NCBI GenBank assembly: GCA_965279405.1
Contig: OZ257157.1
Coordinates: 3,596,001-3,660,000 of the forward strand
Length of the DNA: 64,000 bases
DNA from: CBDDIP01 sp965279405
Lineage (GTDB): Bacteria > Actinomycetota > Acidimicrobiia > Acidimicrobiales > Ilumatobacteraceae
Direction: 5' to 3'
How positions within the stretch are numbered: position 1 is the first letter of the stretch; every line of letters starts with the position of its first letter. The position numbers were made by a program, and so were the translations under genes. The notes beneath the pieces are model-generated. The model was not told the DNA's origin. It made no database searches and saw nothing but the letters and a program-made list of their open reading frames with translations. Of this stretch, positions 8,162-16,427 are shown one piece after another.

Positions 8162-8881
8162 CTACGCGAGCAGGTCGACGGCGGCGAGGGAGCCGACGAC
8201 GACCGTGGACGGTGACTTGATGTCCATCGCTGGAACGGTGGCGAGCGTGCCGCGCACGACCTCTTGACGATCGGTCGTCGCCCAGCGGATGGCCGCGACC
8301 GGGGTGTCGGCCGCCAGACCGCCGCGCTGCAGTCGTTCGGCGATCTCGACCATTCGCGCGGCGGCCATCAGGATCACGATCGTCCCGCCCGTCGAGGCGA
8401 TCGCATCCCAGTCGATGCTCGCCGGTGTGCCGTCGGTGCTCGGCGACTCGTGTCCGGTGACGACCGTGAACGACAGCACCTCGCTGCGCATCGTCACCGG
8501 GATGCCCGCGGCCGCGGGCGCGGCGATCGCAGACGTCACCCCGGGCACGATCTCGAACGGCACCCCTGCCTCCGCGAGCGCGAGTGCCTCCTCGGCACCG
8601 CGTGCGAACACGAACGGATCGCCACCCTTCAGACGCACGACGTCCAGACCCGCCAGCCCACGCTCGACGAGCAGCGAGTTGATCTCGCCCTGCTCCATCG
8701 TCGCGTTGCCCGGTGCCTTGCCGACGTTGACCACCTCGGCGGTCGAGGGCACGAGCTCGAGCAGCGCGCTGCCGCTCAGCCGATCGTGCACGACCACGTC
8801 GCACGAGCGCAGCAGCTCGGCCCCGCGCACGGTGATCAGCTTCGGGTCGCCGGGCCCGGCGCCCACCAGGTACACGGTCAC
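8162..8881 (-). CDS. cobA: Uroporphyrinogen-III C-methyltransferase
   Basis: This 239-residue SAM-dependent enzyme methylates uroporphyrinogen III at C-2 and C-7 to precorrin-2, the branch point to siroheme and cobalamin. The start TVYLVGAGPGDPKLITVRG, the VVHDRL strand, and GDPFVFARGAEE are diagnostic of the family. The length is that of the single-domain enzyme, without the CysG oxidase/ferrochelatase extension. The GTG at 8881 places the GxGPGD motif at the usual distance from the N-terminus. It stands alone, but B12-dependent mutase and a B12-binding regulator lie within 9 kb. Confidence 0.9.
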   Translation of the reverse strand: MTVYLVGAGPGDPKLITVRGAELLRSCDVVVHDRLSGSALLELVPSTAEVVNVGKAPGNATMEQGEINSLLVERGLAGLDVVRLKGGDPFVFARGAEEALALAEAGVPFEIVPGVTSAIAAPAAAGIPVTMRSEVLSFTVVTGHESPSTDGTPASIDWDAIASTGGTIVILMAAARMVEIAERLQRGGLAADTPVAAIRWATTDRQEVVRGTLATVPAMDIKSPSTVVVGSLAAVDLLA

Positions 8882-8905
8882 GTGGCGGAGGCTACCGATC
8901 GGAGC

Positions 8906-8998
8906 GGAGGCTTTCGTGCGCTCCCGGGTGGGCGTGAAATCCTCCACTCGAACGGCATGGAGGGTCTCGCGCACACCCGGGTGGACGTCGAACCCTCC
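8906..8998. repeat. 53-base-period palindromic repeat, cluster A (2 units)
   Basis: Two 40-base units at 8906-8945 and 8959-8998 are separated by a 13-base spacer, so the period is exactly 53. Each unit begins GGAGG and ends CCTCC, with a conserved CCCGGGTGG core, and can fold as a stem-loop. The same unit and period occur at 24421-24566 and 57072-57269. Here the cluster sits between divergent genes (cobA and the membrane protein at 9019), so it may overlap their promoters. Confidence 0.9.
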
Positions 8999-9018
8999 AC
9001 GGTCGTGCCAGTCGTACG

Positions 9019-9846
9019 ATGGTGATCGTGACGCGTGGTCGACGGTGGCCGTGGTTGCTCGGGGCCGGACTCGTGATCGTCGCGGTCGTGGCCGTCCTCG
9101 TCTACCGCCGATACCACGACGACGTCCGTCCGGTGACCATCGACCAGGCGATCGACGACTACGACCAGTCCACGGCGGCACCCGCGACGGCGGCCACCGT
9201 GGCGAGCGAGGCGCCCGCTCCGTCGTCGACGTCGCTCGCCACGATCGAGCTGCCGACGCCCGGCGTCTACCGATACGCGGCCACCGGTCACGAGGGGGTC
9301 GACGCGCTAGGCGGCGTGCAGCACGACTACCCGGCAGAGACTGCTGTCGTCGTCACGCCCGAAGGTTGCGGTGTGCGCGTCTCGTGGACGCCGTTCGAGG
9401 AGCGCACCGAAGGATGGGACGTCTGCCTGCGCGACGGCGGCATCGCCATCGTCGGCTACACGTCGACCCACGAGTTCTTCGGCACGCCAGACGTCAAGCA
9501 CCTGTCGTGCCCCGACGCGTGGCTGCTCGCGCCGGCAACCGAAGTCGATGCGACGTCGACGTGCAACGGAGACGGGCTGACCGAGCAGCGGACGACCACG
9601 GTCATCGGACCGACGACCGTGATGATCGACGGCGTCGAGGTCGACGCCATCGATCTGACCGTCGCCGTTGTCACGTCGGGGAGCACCAACGGATCGACGA
9701 CGCGTCACCTGGTCCTTCACGCGCGAACGGGCATCCCGCTGCAGTGGACGGACACGGTCGGCAACACCACGTCCACGGCGATCGGCGACGTGCACTACAC
9801 CGAGACGTTCACCTTGACCGCGACGTCGTTGACGCCGGCGACGTGA
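9019..9846 (+). CDS. Membrane-anchored protein of unknown function
   Basis: A 275-residue protein with a basic N-terminus (TRGRRW), one transmembrane segment (PWLLGAGLVIVAVVAVLVYRR, about residues 10-30) and a low-complexity Ala/Thr/Ser linker before an extracytoplasmic domain. The domain has several short Thr-rich strands and cysteines that could form disulfides. I do not recognise a family. It stands alone between the repeat cluster and the convergent permease gene, whose stop is 1 base away. Confidence 0.65.
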   Translation: MVIVTRGRRWPWLLGAGLVIVAVVAVLVYRRYHDDVRPVTIDQAIDDYDQSTAAPATAATVASEAPAPSSTSLATIELPTPGVYRYAATGHEGVDALGGVQHDYPAETAVVVTPEGCGVRVSWTPFEERTEGWDVCLRDGGIAIVGYTSTHEFFGTPDVKHLSCPDAWLLAPATEVDATSTCNGDGLTEQRTTTVIGPTTVMIDGVEVDAIDLTVAVVTSGSTNGSTTRHLVLHARTGIPLQWTDTVGNTTSTAIGDVHYTETFTLTATSLTPAT

Positions 9847-9847
9847 C

Positions 9848-10759
9848 TCAGGCGAGCACGCCGCGGCGGCGACGGATGGTGCGGTCGAGCTGCGTGAAGA
9901 CCAGCCCGTCGATGAGGATGCCGATGATCAGGATGACGAGCATCATCGCCATCATCGAGGGGTAGTCGCTGAACTGCCGATCGAAGTCGAGCCGACTGCC
10001 GATCGATGGCTTGTTGGCCACGATCACCAGCAGCTCACCGGCCAGCAGGCTGCGCCAGGCGAACGCCCAACCCTGCTTCAGGCCGCCGACGAACGAGGGC
10101 AGCGCAGCCGGTACGACGACGTGACGTAGCTGCGTCAACCGGTTGGTGCCGAGCACTCGTCCGGCGCGCAGCAGCAGCGGCGGGATGTGGTCGACGCCGT
10201 TGATCAAGCCGTTGGCGATCGACGGCGCGGCGCCGAGCACGATGACGAAGAAGATGGCGCCCTCGCTGAGCTTGAACAGCACCAGTGCCAGTGGGAACCA
10301 CGCGACCGACGGCATCGTCTGCAGGCCCGTGATCAGCGAGCCGACGGCGCGACGAACGACGTTGAACGTGCACACGGCGAGACCGAGCACCGTGCCGATG
10401 ATCAACGCGATCGAGAAGCCGGTGACGGCGCGACGCATCGTGGTGGCGATCGCCTCCCACGTGGCGCCTTCGAACAGCGAGTGCCAGAACACGTCGAGCA
10501 CGGTGAACGGGGAGGGGAGGATGAACTCCTTGCGCCAACCGGTCCAGACGACGGCCTGCCAGGCGAAGATCGCCAGTGCGATCGCGGCGAGCTTGGGCCA
10601 CACGACGGACCATGCGCGAGCGAGGAACGCGTGCTCCGGTTCGGGCTCCTCTTCCAACGCGTCGAGGCCGGCGATCTCGGTTGCCAGCTGGTGGTGGGCC
10701 TGCTCGAGGATCTCCTCGGCGTCCGCCTCCGCGAGCTCGTGATGGACGTCAGCGGGCAT
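9848..10759 (-). CDS. ABC transporter permease (sulfonate/nitrate/taurine type)
   Basis: The 303-residue integral membrane protein has about six hydrophobic segments and the SsuC/TauC-like domain: FILPSPFTVLDVFW at the start, MPSVAWFPLALVLF, and the cytoplasmic coupling loop with ALPSFVGGLKQGWAFAWRSL near the end. The N-terminal 50 residues are Glu/Ala-rich and hydrophilic, which is longer than usual for the family. It is the last gene of a three-gene operon and overlaps the ATPase gene by 11 bases. The likely cargo is an organosulfonate, nitrate or similar small anion; the exact substrate is not determinable. Confidence 0.85.
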   Translation of the reverse strand: MPADVHHELAEADAEEILEQAHHQLATEIAGLDALEEEPEPEHAFLARAWSVVWPKLAAIALAIFAWQAVVWTGWRKEFILPSPFTVLDVFWHSLFEGATWEAIATTMRRAVTGFSIALIIGTVLGLAVCTFNVVRRAVGSLITGLQTMPSVAWFPLALVLFKLSEGAIFFVIVLGAAPSIANGLINGVDHIPPLLLRAGRVLGTNRLTQLRHVVVPAALPSFVGGLKQGWAFAWRSLLAGELLVIVANKPSIGSRLDFDRQFSDYPSMMAMMLVILIIGILIDGLVFTQLDRTIRRRRGVLA

Positions 10760-11540
10760 GGAGGGCGACCTCCTGGCGCAAGCGGTTGGTGATCTCCGCG
10801 GCGAGTGAACCGACGCCCGCGTCCTCGATGCGACGAGGCCGTTCGAGCTCCACCGGGAAGGTCGCGGCGACGCGCCCCGGGCGGCTGGACAGCAGCACGA
10901 CGTTGTCACCCAGGCGGGCGGCCTCGCGGACGTTGTGGGTGACGAACACGATCGTCGTGCCGGTCGCCTGCCAGATCCGCTCGAGCTCGTCGTGCAGGAC
11001 GTCGCGGGTCATCGCGTCCAGCGCGCCGAACGGCTCGTCCATCAGCAGCACGTCGGCGTCCTGAGCGAGTGCCCGCGCCAACGCGACGCGTTGACGCATG
11101 CCGCCGGACAGCTCGTGCGGACGGCGACCGGCGAAGTCGCTGAGGTGCACGAGGCGCAGCAGTTCGTCGACCCGTGCGCTGCGCTCGTCGCGGCCGACGT
11201 GGCGCAGCTTCAGTGGCAGCGCGACGTTGTCGGCGACCGACAGCCACGGGAACAGCGCCGACTCCTGGAACATCAGGCCGGTGCGACCCTGCACCTCGAC
11301 GGTGCCGGACGTGGGCGTGTCCAGGCCGGCGAGCAGGTTCAGCAGCGTGCTCTTGCCGCAACCCGACGCGCCGACGATGCACGTGAAGCTCCCGGCAGGC
11401 ACATCGAGGCTGACTCGGTCGAGCGCAGCGACCTGCTTGCGCCCGCTGCGATACACCTTGGAAACGCCGTCGAGGCGCACGGCCGGAGCCGTGCGCCTCG
11501 CTGTTGCGTCGATGATCTCTCGATCGTCTGTGACCGTCAC
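10749..11540 (-). CDS. ABC transporter ATP-binding protein (sulfonate/nitrate/taurine type)
   Basis: 263 residues with all nucleotide-binding motifs: Walker A GASGCGKST, Q-loop MFQESALFPWLSV, signature LSGGMRQRVALARAL, Walker B VLLMDEPFGALD and switch VTHN. The MFQE(S/D)ALFPW pattern is typical of the SsuB/TauB/NrtD group. The GTG start at 11538-11540 overlaps the stop of the binding-protein gene (GTGA), so translation is coupled. It powers import through the permease encoded next. Confidence 0.9.
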   Translation of the reverse strand: MTVTDDREIIDATARRTAPAVRLDGVSKVYRSGRKQVAALDRVSLDVPAGSFTCIVGASGCGKSTLLNLLAGLDTPTSGTVEVQGRTGLMFQESALFPWLSVADNVALPLKLRHVGRDERSARVDELLRLVHLSDFAGRRPHELSGGMRQRVALARALAQDADVLLMDEPFGALDAMTRDVLHDELERIWQATGTTIVFVTHNVREAARLGDNVVLLSSRPGRVAATFPVELERPRRIEDAGVGSLAAEITNRLRQEVALHAR

Positions 11541-12691
11541 GTGAGTCCCTTCACTTCTGGCAGCCCACGCTCGGTGAGCACTTCGTTGAGCAACGTCAAG
11601 TCGTAGATCCCGTTCAGGTCGACCTTGTCGAGCAATCCGACCGAGGTGGCCCGATCCGCCGACGTTATGAGCGAGCTGGCCACCGGATCCCACGTGAACG
11701 TGAGGTTCTCCCACGCCGCGCTGATCACCTCGTCCTTCAGACGCTTCTGGGTGATCGATTCGATCTGGTCGTTGGCTGCGGTCTGCGCTTCGGTGGGGTT
11801 GGCGGCGATGAAGTCGATGGTGTCGATCTCGCCGGCGATGAGCTGCTTGACGACATCGGGGTGCTTGTCGAGGAAGCCCTTCGAGACGATGAGGTGCGTG
11901 GTGACGAACTTGCCGTCGGGCCACAGGTCGCGCTCGTCGACGAGCACCTTCGCGCCGCCCTCCTGGATCAAGCGGGTGGCCCACGGCTCGGGCAACCAGG
12001 CACCGTCGATCTCGCCCGCCTTGAACGCGTCGAGCGTGGCGCCGTTCTCCTGCGGCACGATCGACACGTCGCCACCGCCGCTGGTGTCGGTCTCCAGACC
12101 GTTGTCCTTCAGCCACGAGCGCAGCGCCACGTCCTGCGTGCCGCCGAGCTGCGGTGAGGCGAGCTTCTTTCCCTTGAGGTCGGCTGGACCGTTGATCTCC
12201 GGCTTGACGACGAGGAAGGCGCCTCCCGAGGTGGAGCCGGAGACGATGCGCAGTGCGTCACCCTTCGACTTGACGTAGGCGTTGATCGCCGGGTTCGGCC
12301 CGATGAAGGTTGCGTCGATGGCATCGGCGAACAACGCCTCGATGGCTTCCGGGCCGGCGTTGAACGTGGATGTCTTCAGCGTGACGTTGTCGGCGAGGGC
12401 ATCCTCGAAGATGCCGTCCTGCACGCCGACGAGCGCCGGAGCGTGGGTGATGTTGGGGAAGTAGCCGAGGCGCAGTGTGACCGGATCGGTCGACACCGGG
12501 TCGGTGGCTACCGGCTGCGTGCCGGGAGGGTCGGTGCCGGGGGCAGTGGAGTCGCCGGGAGCGACCGTGCCGGGAGCCTGGGTGCCGGGCGCCTGAGTGG
12601 CCGAGGTCGAGTCGCCGTCGCTTCCACACGCGCCGAGGACGAGCGAGGCGAGCAGTGTGGAGGCGGCGAACAGGTGGCGTCGGGAGAGCAT
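11537..12691 (-). CDS. ABC transporter substrate-binding lipoprotein (SsuA/NMT1-like)
   Basis: The 384-residue precursor has a twin-Arg-containing signal (MLSRRHLFAAS) and a lipobox LVLGAC with Cys22, followed by a Gly/Pro/Thr-rich linker of about 45 residues. The binding domain starts TLRLGYFPNITHAPALVG, the hallmark of the SsuA/nitrate-binding superfamily, with AIDATFIGPNPAINAY and DGAWLPEPWATRL further on. It is the first gene of the importer operon and captures substrate outside the membrane. A sulfonate or taurine substrate is suggested by the upstream aminotransferase, but this is only contextual. Confidence 0.88.
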   Translation of the reverse strand: MLSRRHLFAASTLLASLVLGACGSDGDSTSATQAPGTQAPGTVAPGDSTAPGTDPPGTQPVATDPVSTDPVTLRLGYFPNITHAPALVGVQDGIFEDALADNVTLKTSTFNAGPEAIEALFADAIDATFIGPNPAINAYVKSKGDALRIVSGSTSGGAFLVVKPEINGPADLKGKKLASPQLGGTQDVALRSWLKDNGLETDTSGGGDVSIVPQENGATLDAFKAGEIDGAWLPEPWATRLIQEGGAKVLVDERDLWPDGKFVTTHLIVSKGFLDKHPDVVKQLIAGEIDTIDFIAANPTEAQTAANDQIESITQKRLKDEVISAAWENLTFTWDPVASSLITSADRATSVGLLDKVDLNGIYDLTLLNEVLTERGLPEVKGLT

Positions 12692-12737
12692 GGAAGACCC
12701 TTGGATCGGTGAGAGCGGCCGGGAGGGGTTCCGGCTC

Positions 12738-12801
12738 GCATCGCGGGCTTCGATTGCCCGCAATGCCGATCAAGTTAGTCGGGTATTCCACGACCCGTCA
12801 A
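12738..12801 (-). promoter_or_regulatory. Likely promoter and leader hairpin of the ABC importer operon
   Basis: On the minus strand TTGACG (12801-12796) and TAACTT (12777-12772) are spaced 18 bases and look like a sigma70-type promoter. Immediately downstream a strong hairpin, GCAT-x-GCGGGC pairing with GCCCGC-x-ATGC (12766-12738, 7-base loop), would form in the leader RNA about 50 bases before the binding-protein ATG. I do not recognise it as a known riboswitch. Confidence 0.5.
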
Positions 12802-12822
12802 ACCGTTTCACGAAAAGGGGCC

Positions 12823-14034
12823 TCAGGTCAGGGCGGTGCTCAGGGTGTCCACGATCCGATCGATGTGCTCGTCGCTGATCACGAGCGGCGGGCAGAACGT
12901 CAACGAATCGGTGTTGATCGCACGCGTGATCACGCCGAGCTCGAGCATCCGGTCACGCACGGCCACCGCGTTCTGATCGGTGCGCAGCCCGGCAGCCCAC
13001 ATCGCGCCCTCGCCCCGGGCGTGGTCGATGACACCGTCGGACGCGAGCGCCTGGAGACCGGCAGCCAGCCGCTCGCCGACGTGCGTGGCCCGCTCCACCA
13101 GACCCTCACGGCGGATGATCGCGAGGTTGGCCAAGCCTGCCGCGCAGGCCGCCGGATGGCCGCTGTAGGTGAACCCGTGGCGCAGGAAGAAGTCGGGATT
13201 CGACTCGAGCGCGGCACGCGGCGCCGGGCCGACGAACACGCCGCCGAGCGGCTGGTAGCCGGACGTGACCGCCTTCGCGAAGGTGACGAGGTCGGGGCGG
13301 ACATCGAAGTGATGAGCAGCGAACCATGAGCCGAGACGGCCGTAACCGGTGATCACCTCGTCGAAGATCAGGTAGGCGCCGTGCTGGTCGCAAAGTCGGC
13401 GCAGTCCGGCGAGGTAGCCCTCGGTCGGCGGGAAGATGCCGGCCGCACCCTGCACGGGCTCGGTGATCACCGCGGCCACCTCGTTGCCGCGCTCGGCCAT
13501 CAACGAGGCGATGGCTTCGAGATCATCGGCGGAAACCTGCACGACGTCGCCGACGAACGGCCCGAAGTGCTCGCGGTTCGGGGCGATGCCCTGTGCGCTC
13601 GTGCCGCCGTACGCGACACCGTGGTAGCCACGCGTGCGGGAGATGATCAGCGTTCGTTGCGGCTGCCCGGCTTGCACGTGGGCGACTCGGGCGAGCTTCA
13701 TCGCCGTGTCGACCGACTCGCTGCCCGACGAGCAGAAGAAGACGCGCGAGTCCTCCATCGGTGCGATCGTGTGCAGCTCGGCGGCCAGTTGTTCGGCGGG
13801 CTCGTTGGTGAACGGGTCGAAGCATGAGTACGCGGCGAGGGTGCTCAGCTGACCGGCGACGGCGTCGGCGATCTCGGTGCGGCCGTGTCCGACAGCGCAG
13901 TACCAGAGGCTGGCCATGCCGTCGACCAGCTCCTGCCCATCGGCAGTGAAGACGAGTGCGCCCTCGCCACGCACGATGGGGATGAAGGTCTCACGGGTGG
14001 GCTTGGCGAAGGGGTGGAGGAACGCACTGGGCAT
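12823..14034 (-). CDS. Class III PLP-dependent aminotransferase
   Basis: The 403-residue enzyme has the fold-type I motifs: GSESVDTAMKLAR, RGYHGV, the cofactor-binding Asp in LIFDEVITGYGR, and the Schiff-base Lys in LVTFAKAVTSGYQPLGG. The family transfers omega-amino groups (beta-alanine, GABA, taurine, diamines) to pyruvate or oxoglutarate. Its position directly upstream of a sulfonate-type importer on the same strand makes taurine or another amino-sulfonate a reasonable guess. The importer has its own likely promoter in the 131-base gap. Start at ATG 14034 gives the usual length. Confidence 0.85.
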   Translation of the reverse strand: MPSAFLHPFAKPTRETFIPIVRGEGALVFTADGQELVDGMASLWYCAVGHGRTEIADAVAGQLSTLAAYSCFDPFTNEPAEQLAAELHTIAPMEDSRVFFCSSGSESVDTAMKLARVAHVQAGQPQRTLIISRTRGYHGVAYGGTSAQGIAPNREHFGPFVGDVVQVSADDLEAIASLMAERGNEVAAVITEPVQGAAGIFPPTEGYLAGLRRLCDQHGAYLIFDEVITGYGRLGSWFAAHHFDVRPDLVTFAKAVTSGYQPLGGVFVGPAPRAALESNPDFFLRHGFTYSGHPAACAAGLANLAIIRREGLVERATHVGERLAAGLQALASDGVIDHARGEGAMWAAGLRTDQNAVAVRDRMLELGVITRAINTDSLTFCPPLVISDEHIDRIVDTLSTALT

Positions 14035-14064
14035 GGCGGCGACCGTAGCCGTGGGCCTCGTGCG

Positions 14065-14070
14065 TACACT
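14065..14070 (+). promoter_or_regulatory. Possible -10 element (TACACT) of the PknG operon
   Basis: TACACT lies 55 bases upstream of the GlnX-like start within the 90-base gap from the divergent aminotransferase gene. No convincing -35 is visible. Reported because this single gap must contain the promoter for the whole seven-gene operon. Confidence 0.3.
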
Positions 14071-14124
14071 CGCCAGATCGGCACAGACCCAGCGCGGAAC
14101 GTTCCTGCCAACCAGCCGGCGGCG

Positions 14125-15411
14125 ATGCAGTTCGTCGCCCGGTTCGGTCGCGGGCTGGGACGGTTGGCGTCCGGCAACGCGACGTCGTCGACGCTCACTC
14201 GGTTGCGCTGGTTCCAGGCGTTGTCGGTGGTGCTCGGCCTCGTCCTCGCGCTCGCCGGTGGGTACGGCGTCGGGCGTCGGTCGAGCTCGCTGGCCGAGGC
14301 GCGGACCGCCGCGCAGCAGCTGATCGCCGTACAGGACGTGCGCGTCGCAGTCGTTCGTGCCGACGCCATCGCCAGCTCGTCGTACCTCGTCGGCGGCGAG
14401 GAGGACCCCGCCCAGCGCACCGCGTACCTGGCCGAGGTCGACCGCGCCAGCAACGGGATGGTCGCCGTCGCCAACCGCGTCGGGGGCGCCGACGCCGCGC
14501 TGCTGGCCGAAGGCAGCCGCTTGCTCAGCTCGTACGTCGGCCTGGTCGAGCAGGCCCGTGCCAACAACCGCCAGGGCTTCCAGGTGGGAGCGGCGTACCA
14601 ACGGCAGGCCAACGCGATCGTCGTCAACGATCAGATCGGCGACGACGGCACCGCGGTGCCGAACATCGTGGCCACACTCCGCGCCGTCGAGGACTCGCAG
14701 CGACGTCAGGTCAACGATCGTCTCGCCGAAGCGCACCGCGCCGGTGCCTGGCTGCAGCTCGTCGGATGGGTGCTGTTCGGCGTGCTGGCGCTCGGTGCGG
14801 TGTGGATGGCCCTTCGCTTCCGGCGGTGGGTCAACGTGCCGGTCGGTCTCGCGGCGCTCGGCGTGCTGGTGCTGCTCGTCGCCGGCGGCACGGCGCAGAG
14901 CGCCGCGGTCAACGACGCCGACACCGCGGTCGACGGGCCACTGCTCCAGGCGGACATCACCGCGCAAGCGCGTGCCGCTGGCTTCGACGCTCGATCGCAG
15001 GAAGCGCTGACGTTGATCAACCGCGGCAGCGGCCAGGCCAACGAGGCGAAGTGGAAGGTCTCGGCGGCGATCGTCGACGACATCGTCGGTCGATGTGCCT
15101 GCGATCCCGATCGCTCGTTCGCCGCCTACGAGGCCGGTCACGACGAGCTGCGCGCGCTGGACGACGGCGGCGACTGGGACACCGCAGTCGCGACCAGCTT
15201 GGGGCAGGCCGGCACGGTGGCCACCTCGTTCGAGTCGTTCGCCGACGCCACTGCGTCGGTCGTCGACGACGCATCGCGTCGTGCCGACCAGCAGCTGGTC
15301 GATGCGCGGTCGTCGCTCGCGTCCTTGCGGTTGTTCGTCATCGTCGTCGGTCTGCTGGCGGCGGTGCTCGCCGCGGTCGGCTTCGGGCAACGGATCCGGG
15401 AGTACCGATGA
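14125..15411 (+). CDS. GlnX-like four-TM extracytoplasmic sensor protein
   Basis: 428 residues with four transmembrane segments (about residues 29-48, 210-230, 237-257 and 401-421). Between TM1 and TM2 is an extracytoplasmic helical domain of roughly 160 residues, and between TM3 and TM4 another of about 140. This topology and the position in front of a GlnH-like lipoprotein and PknG match mycobacterial GlnX, which passes amino-acid availability from GlnH to the kinase. No catalytic domain is present, so signalling must be by protein contact. The start is the first ATG after the divergent gene; its 3' end overlaps the next gene (ATGA). Assignment is by context and topology. Confidence 0.7.
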   Translation: MQFVARFGRGLGRLASGNATSSTLTRLRWFQALSVVLGLVLALAGGYGVGRRSSSLAEARTAAQQLIAVQDVRVAVVRADAIASSSYLVGGEEDPAQRTAYLAEVDRASNGMVAVANRVGGADAALLAEGSRLLSSYVGLVEQARANNRQGFQVGAAYQRQANAIVVNDQIGDDGTAVPNIVATLRAVEDSQRRQVNDRLAEAHRAGAWLQLVGWVLFGVLALGAVWMALRFRRWVNVPVGLAALGVLVLLVAGGTAQSAAVNDADTAVDGPLLQADITAQARAAGFDARSQEALTLINRGSGQANEAKWKVSAAIVDDIVGRCACDPDRSFAAYEAGHDELRALDDGGDWDTAVATSLGQAGTVATSFESFADATASVVDDASRRADQQLVDARSSLASLRLFVIVVGLLAAVLAAVGFGQRIREYR

Positions 15412-16427
15412 GGCGCCGATCGATCTTCAGCGCAGCACTCGCTGCGGCTGCGATCGTCGTCGTCACCGCGTGCTCCGGCGACACGCGACTGCCGGACGCG
15501 GTCGAGGTGAGCGTGCCCGTCGAGACGACGCCATCCGTGCCGGCTCCACCGCAGTGCACCGCCGATGAAGCGGCGCTGGATCCGACGCGTTCCTACGAGC
15601 CGCTCGACGAGCTGCCGGATCCCGGCGACATGCCTTCGGGCTCGACGATGGCGCGCATCCTGCAGCGCGGCCGGCTCATCGTCGGCGTGTCCGGCGACAC
15701 CCGCCTGTTCGGTGCCCGCGACTCGAAGACGGGGAACATCGAGGGGTTCGACGTCGACATGCTCAAGCAGGTCGCGCTGGCGATCTTCGGCGGTGACGAA
15801 GCCGACATCAACGACCACATCGAGTACAAGGTGATCACCTACGCACAGCGCCTGCCGGCGCTGGAGGCGGGGCCGGACAACGGTGGCGTCGACATCGTCG
15901 CCCACACGATGACCATCAATTGCAACCGCTGGCTGCGCATCGGCTTCTCGTCCGAGTACTACCACGCCGGTCAGAAGGTGCTCGTGAAGGCGGGCTCCGG
16001 CTACGAGTCGGTTGGTGACCTCGTTGCGGCGAAGGCGCGCGTGTGCGCACCGCTCGGCAGCACCAACATCGACGAGATCAACAAGCCCGAGTACGCCGGC
16101 ATCACCGTGATCGGCAAGCCCGACATCACCGACTGCCTCGTCGCCATGCAGCAAGGTCAGGCCGATGCGACCACAGGTGATGACACCGTGCTCGCCGGCT
16201 TCGCTGCGCAGGATCCGAACGTCCTGGTCGTCGGTGGTGCCTTCACCGGCGAGCCGTACGGCCTCGGCATCGGCAAGGACAACGTCGACTTCGTCCGCTT
16301 CGTCAACGCCGTGCTCGAGCAGGTCCGCGAGGACGGACGTTGGGAGCGCATCTACGACACGTGGCTGACGTCCAGCCTCGGTCCGTCGAACGGTCCGCCG
16401 ACGGCGCTGTACGGGCGGGAGCCGTGA
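15408..16427 (+). CDS. glnH: GlnH-like amino-acid-binding lipoprotein
   Basis: 339-residue precursor with a basic start (MRRRSIF), hydrophobic h-region and lipobox VTAC, followed by a periplasmic-binding-protein type 3 domain. Visible motifs include LIVGVSGDTRLFGARDSKTG, IEGFDVDMLKQVA, and a closing GRWERIYDTWL. No permease or ATPase gene of an amino-acid importer is nearby, so the protein is more likely a sensor than a transport component. In mycobacteria the equivalent GlnH binds aspartate/glutamate-type amino acids and signals through GlnX to PknG. Translation is coupled on both sides (ATGA, TGATG). Confidence 0.85.
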   Translation: MRRRSIFSAALAAAAIVVVTACSGDTRLPDAVEVSVPVETTPSVPAPPQCTADEAALDPTRSYEPLDELPDPGDMPSGSTMARILQRGRLIVGVSGDTRLFGARDSKTGNIEGFDVDMLKQVALAIFGGDEADINDHIEYKVITYAQRLPALEAGPDNGGVDIVAHTMTINCNRWLRIGFSSEYYHAGQKVLVKAGSGYESVGDLVAAKARVCAPLGSTNIDEINKPEYAGITVIGKPDITDCLVAMQQGQADATTGDDTVLAGFAAQDPNVLVVGGAFTGEPYGLGIGKDNVDFVRFVNAVLEQVREDGRWERIYDTWLTSSLGPSNGPPTALYGREP

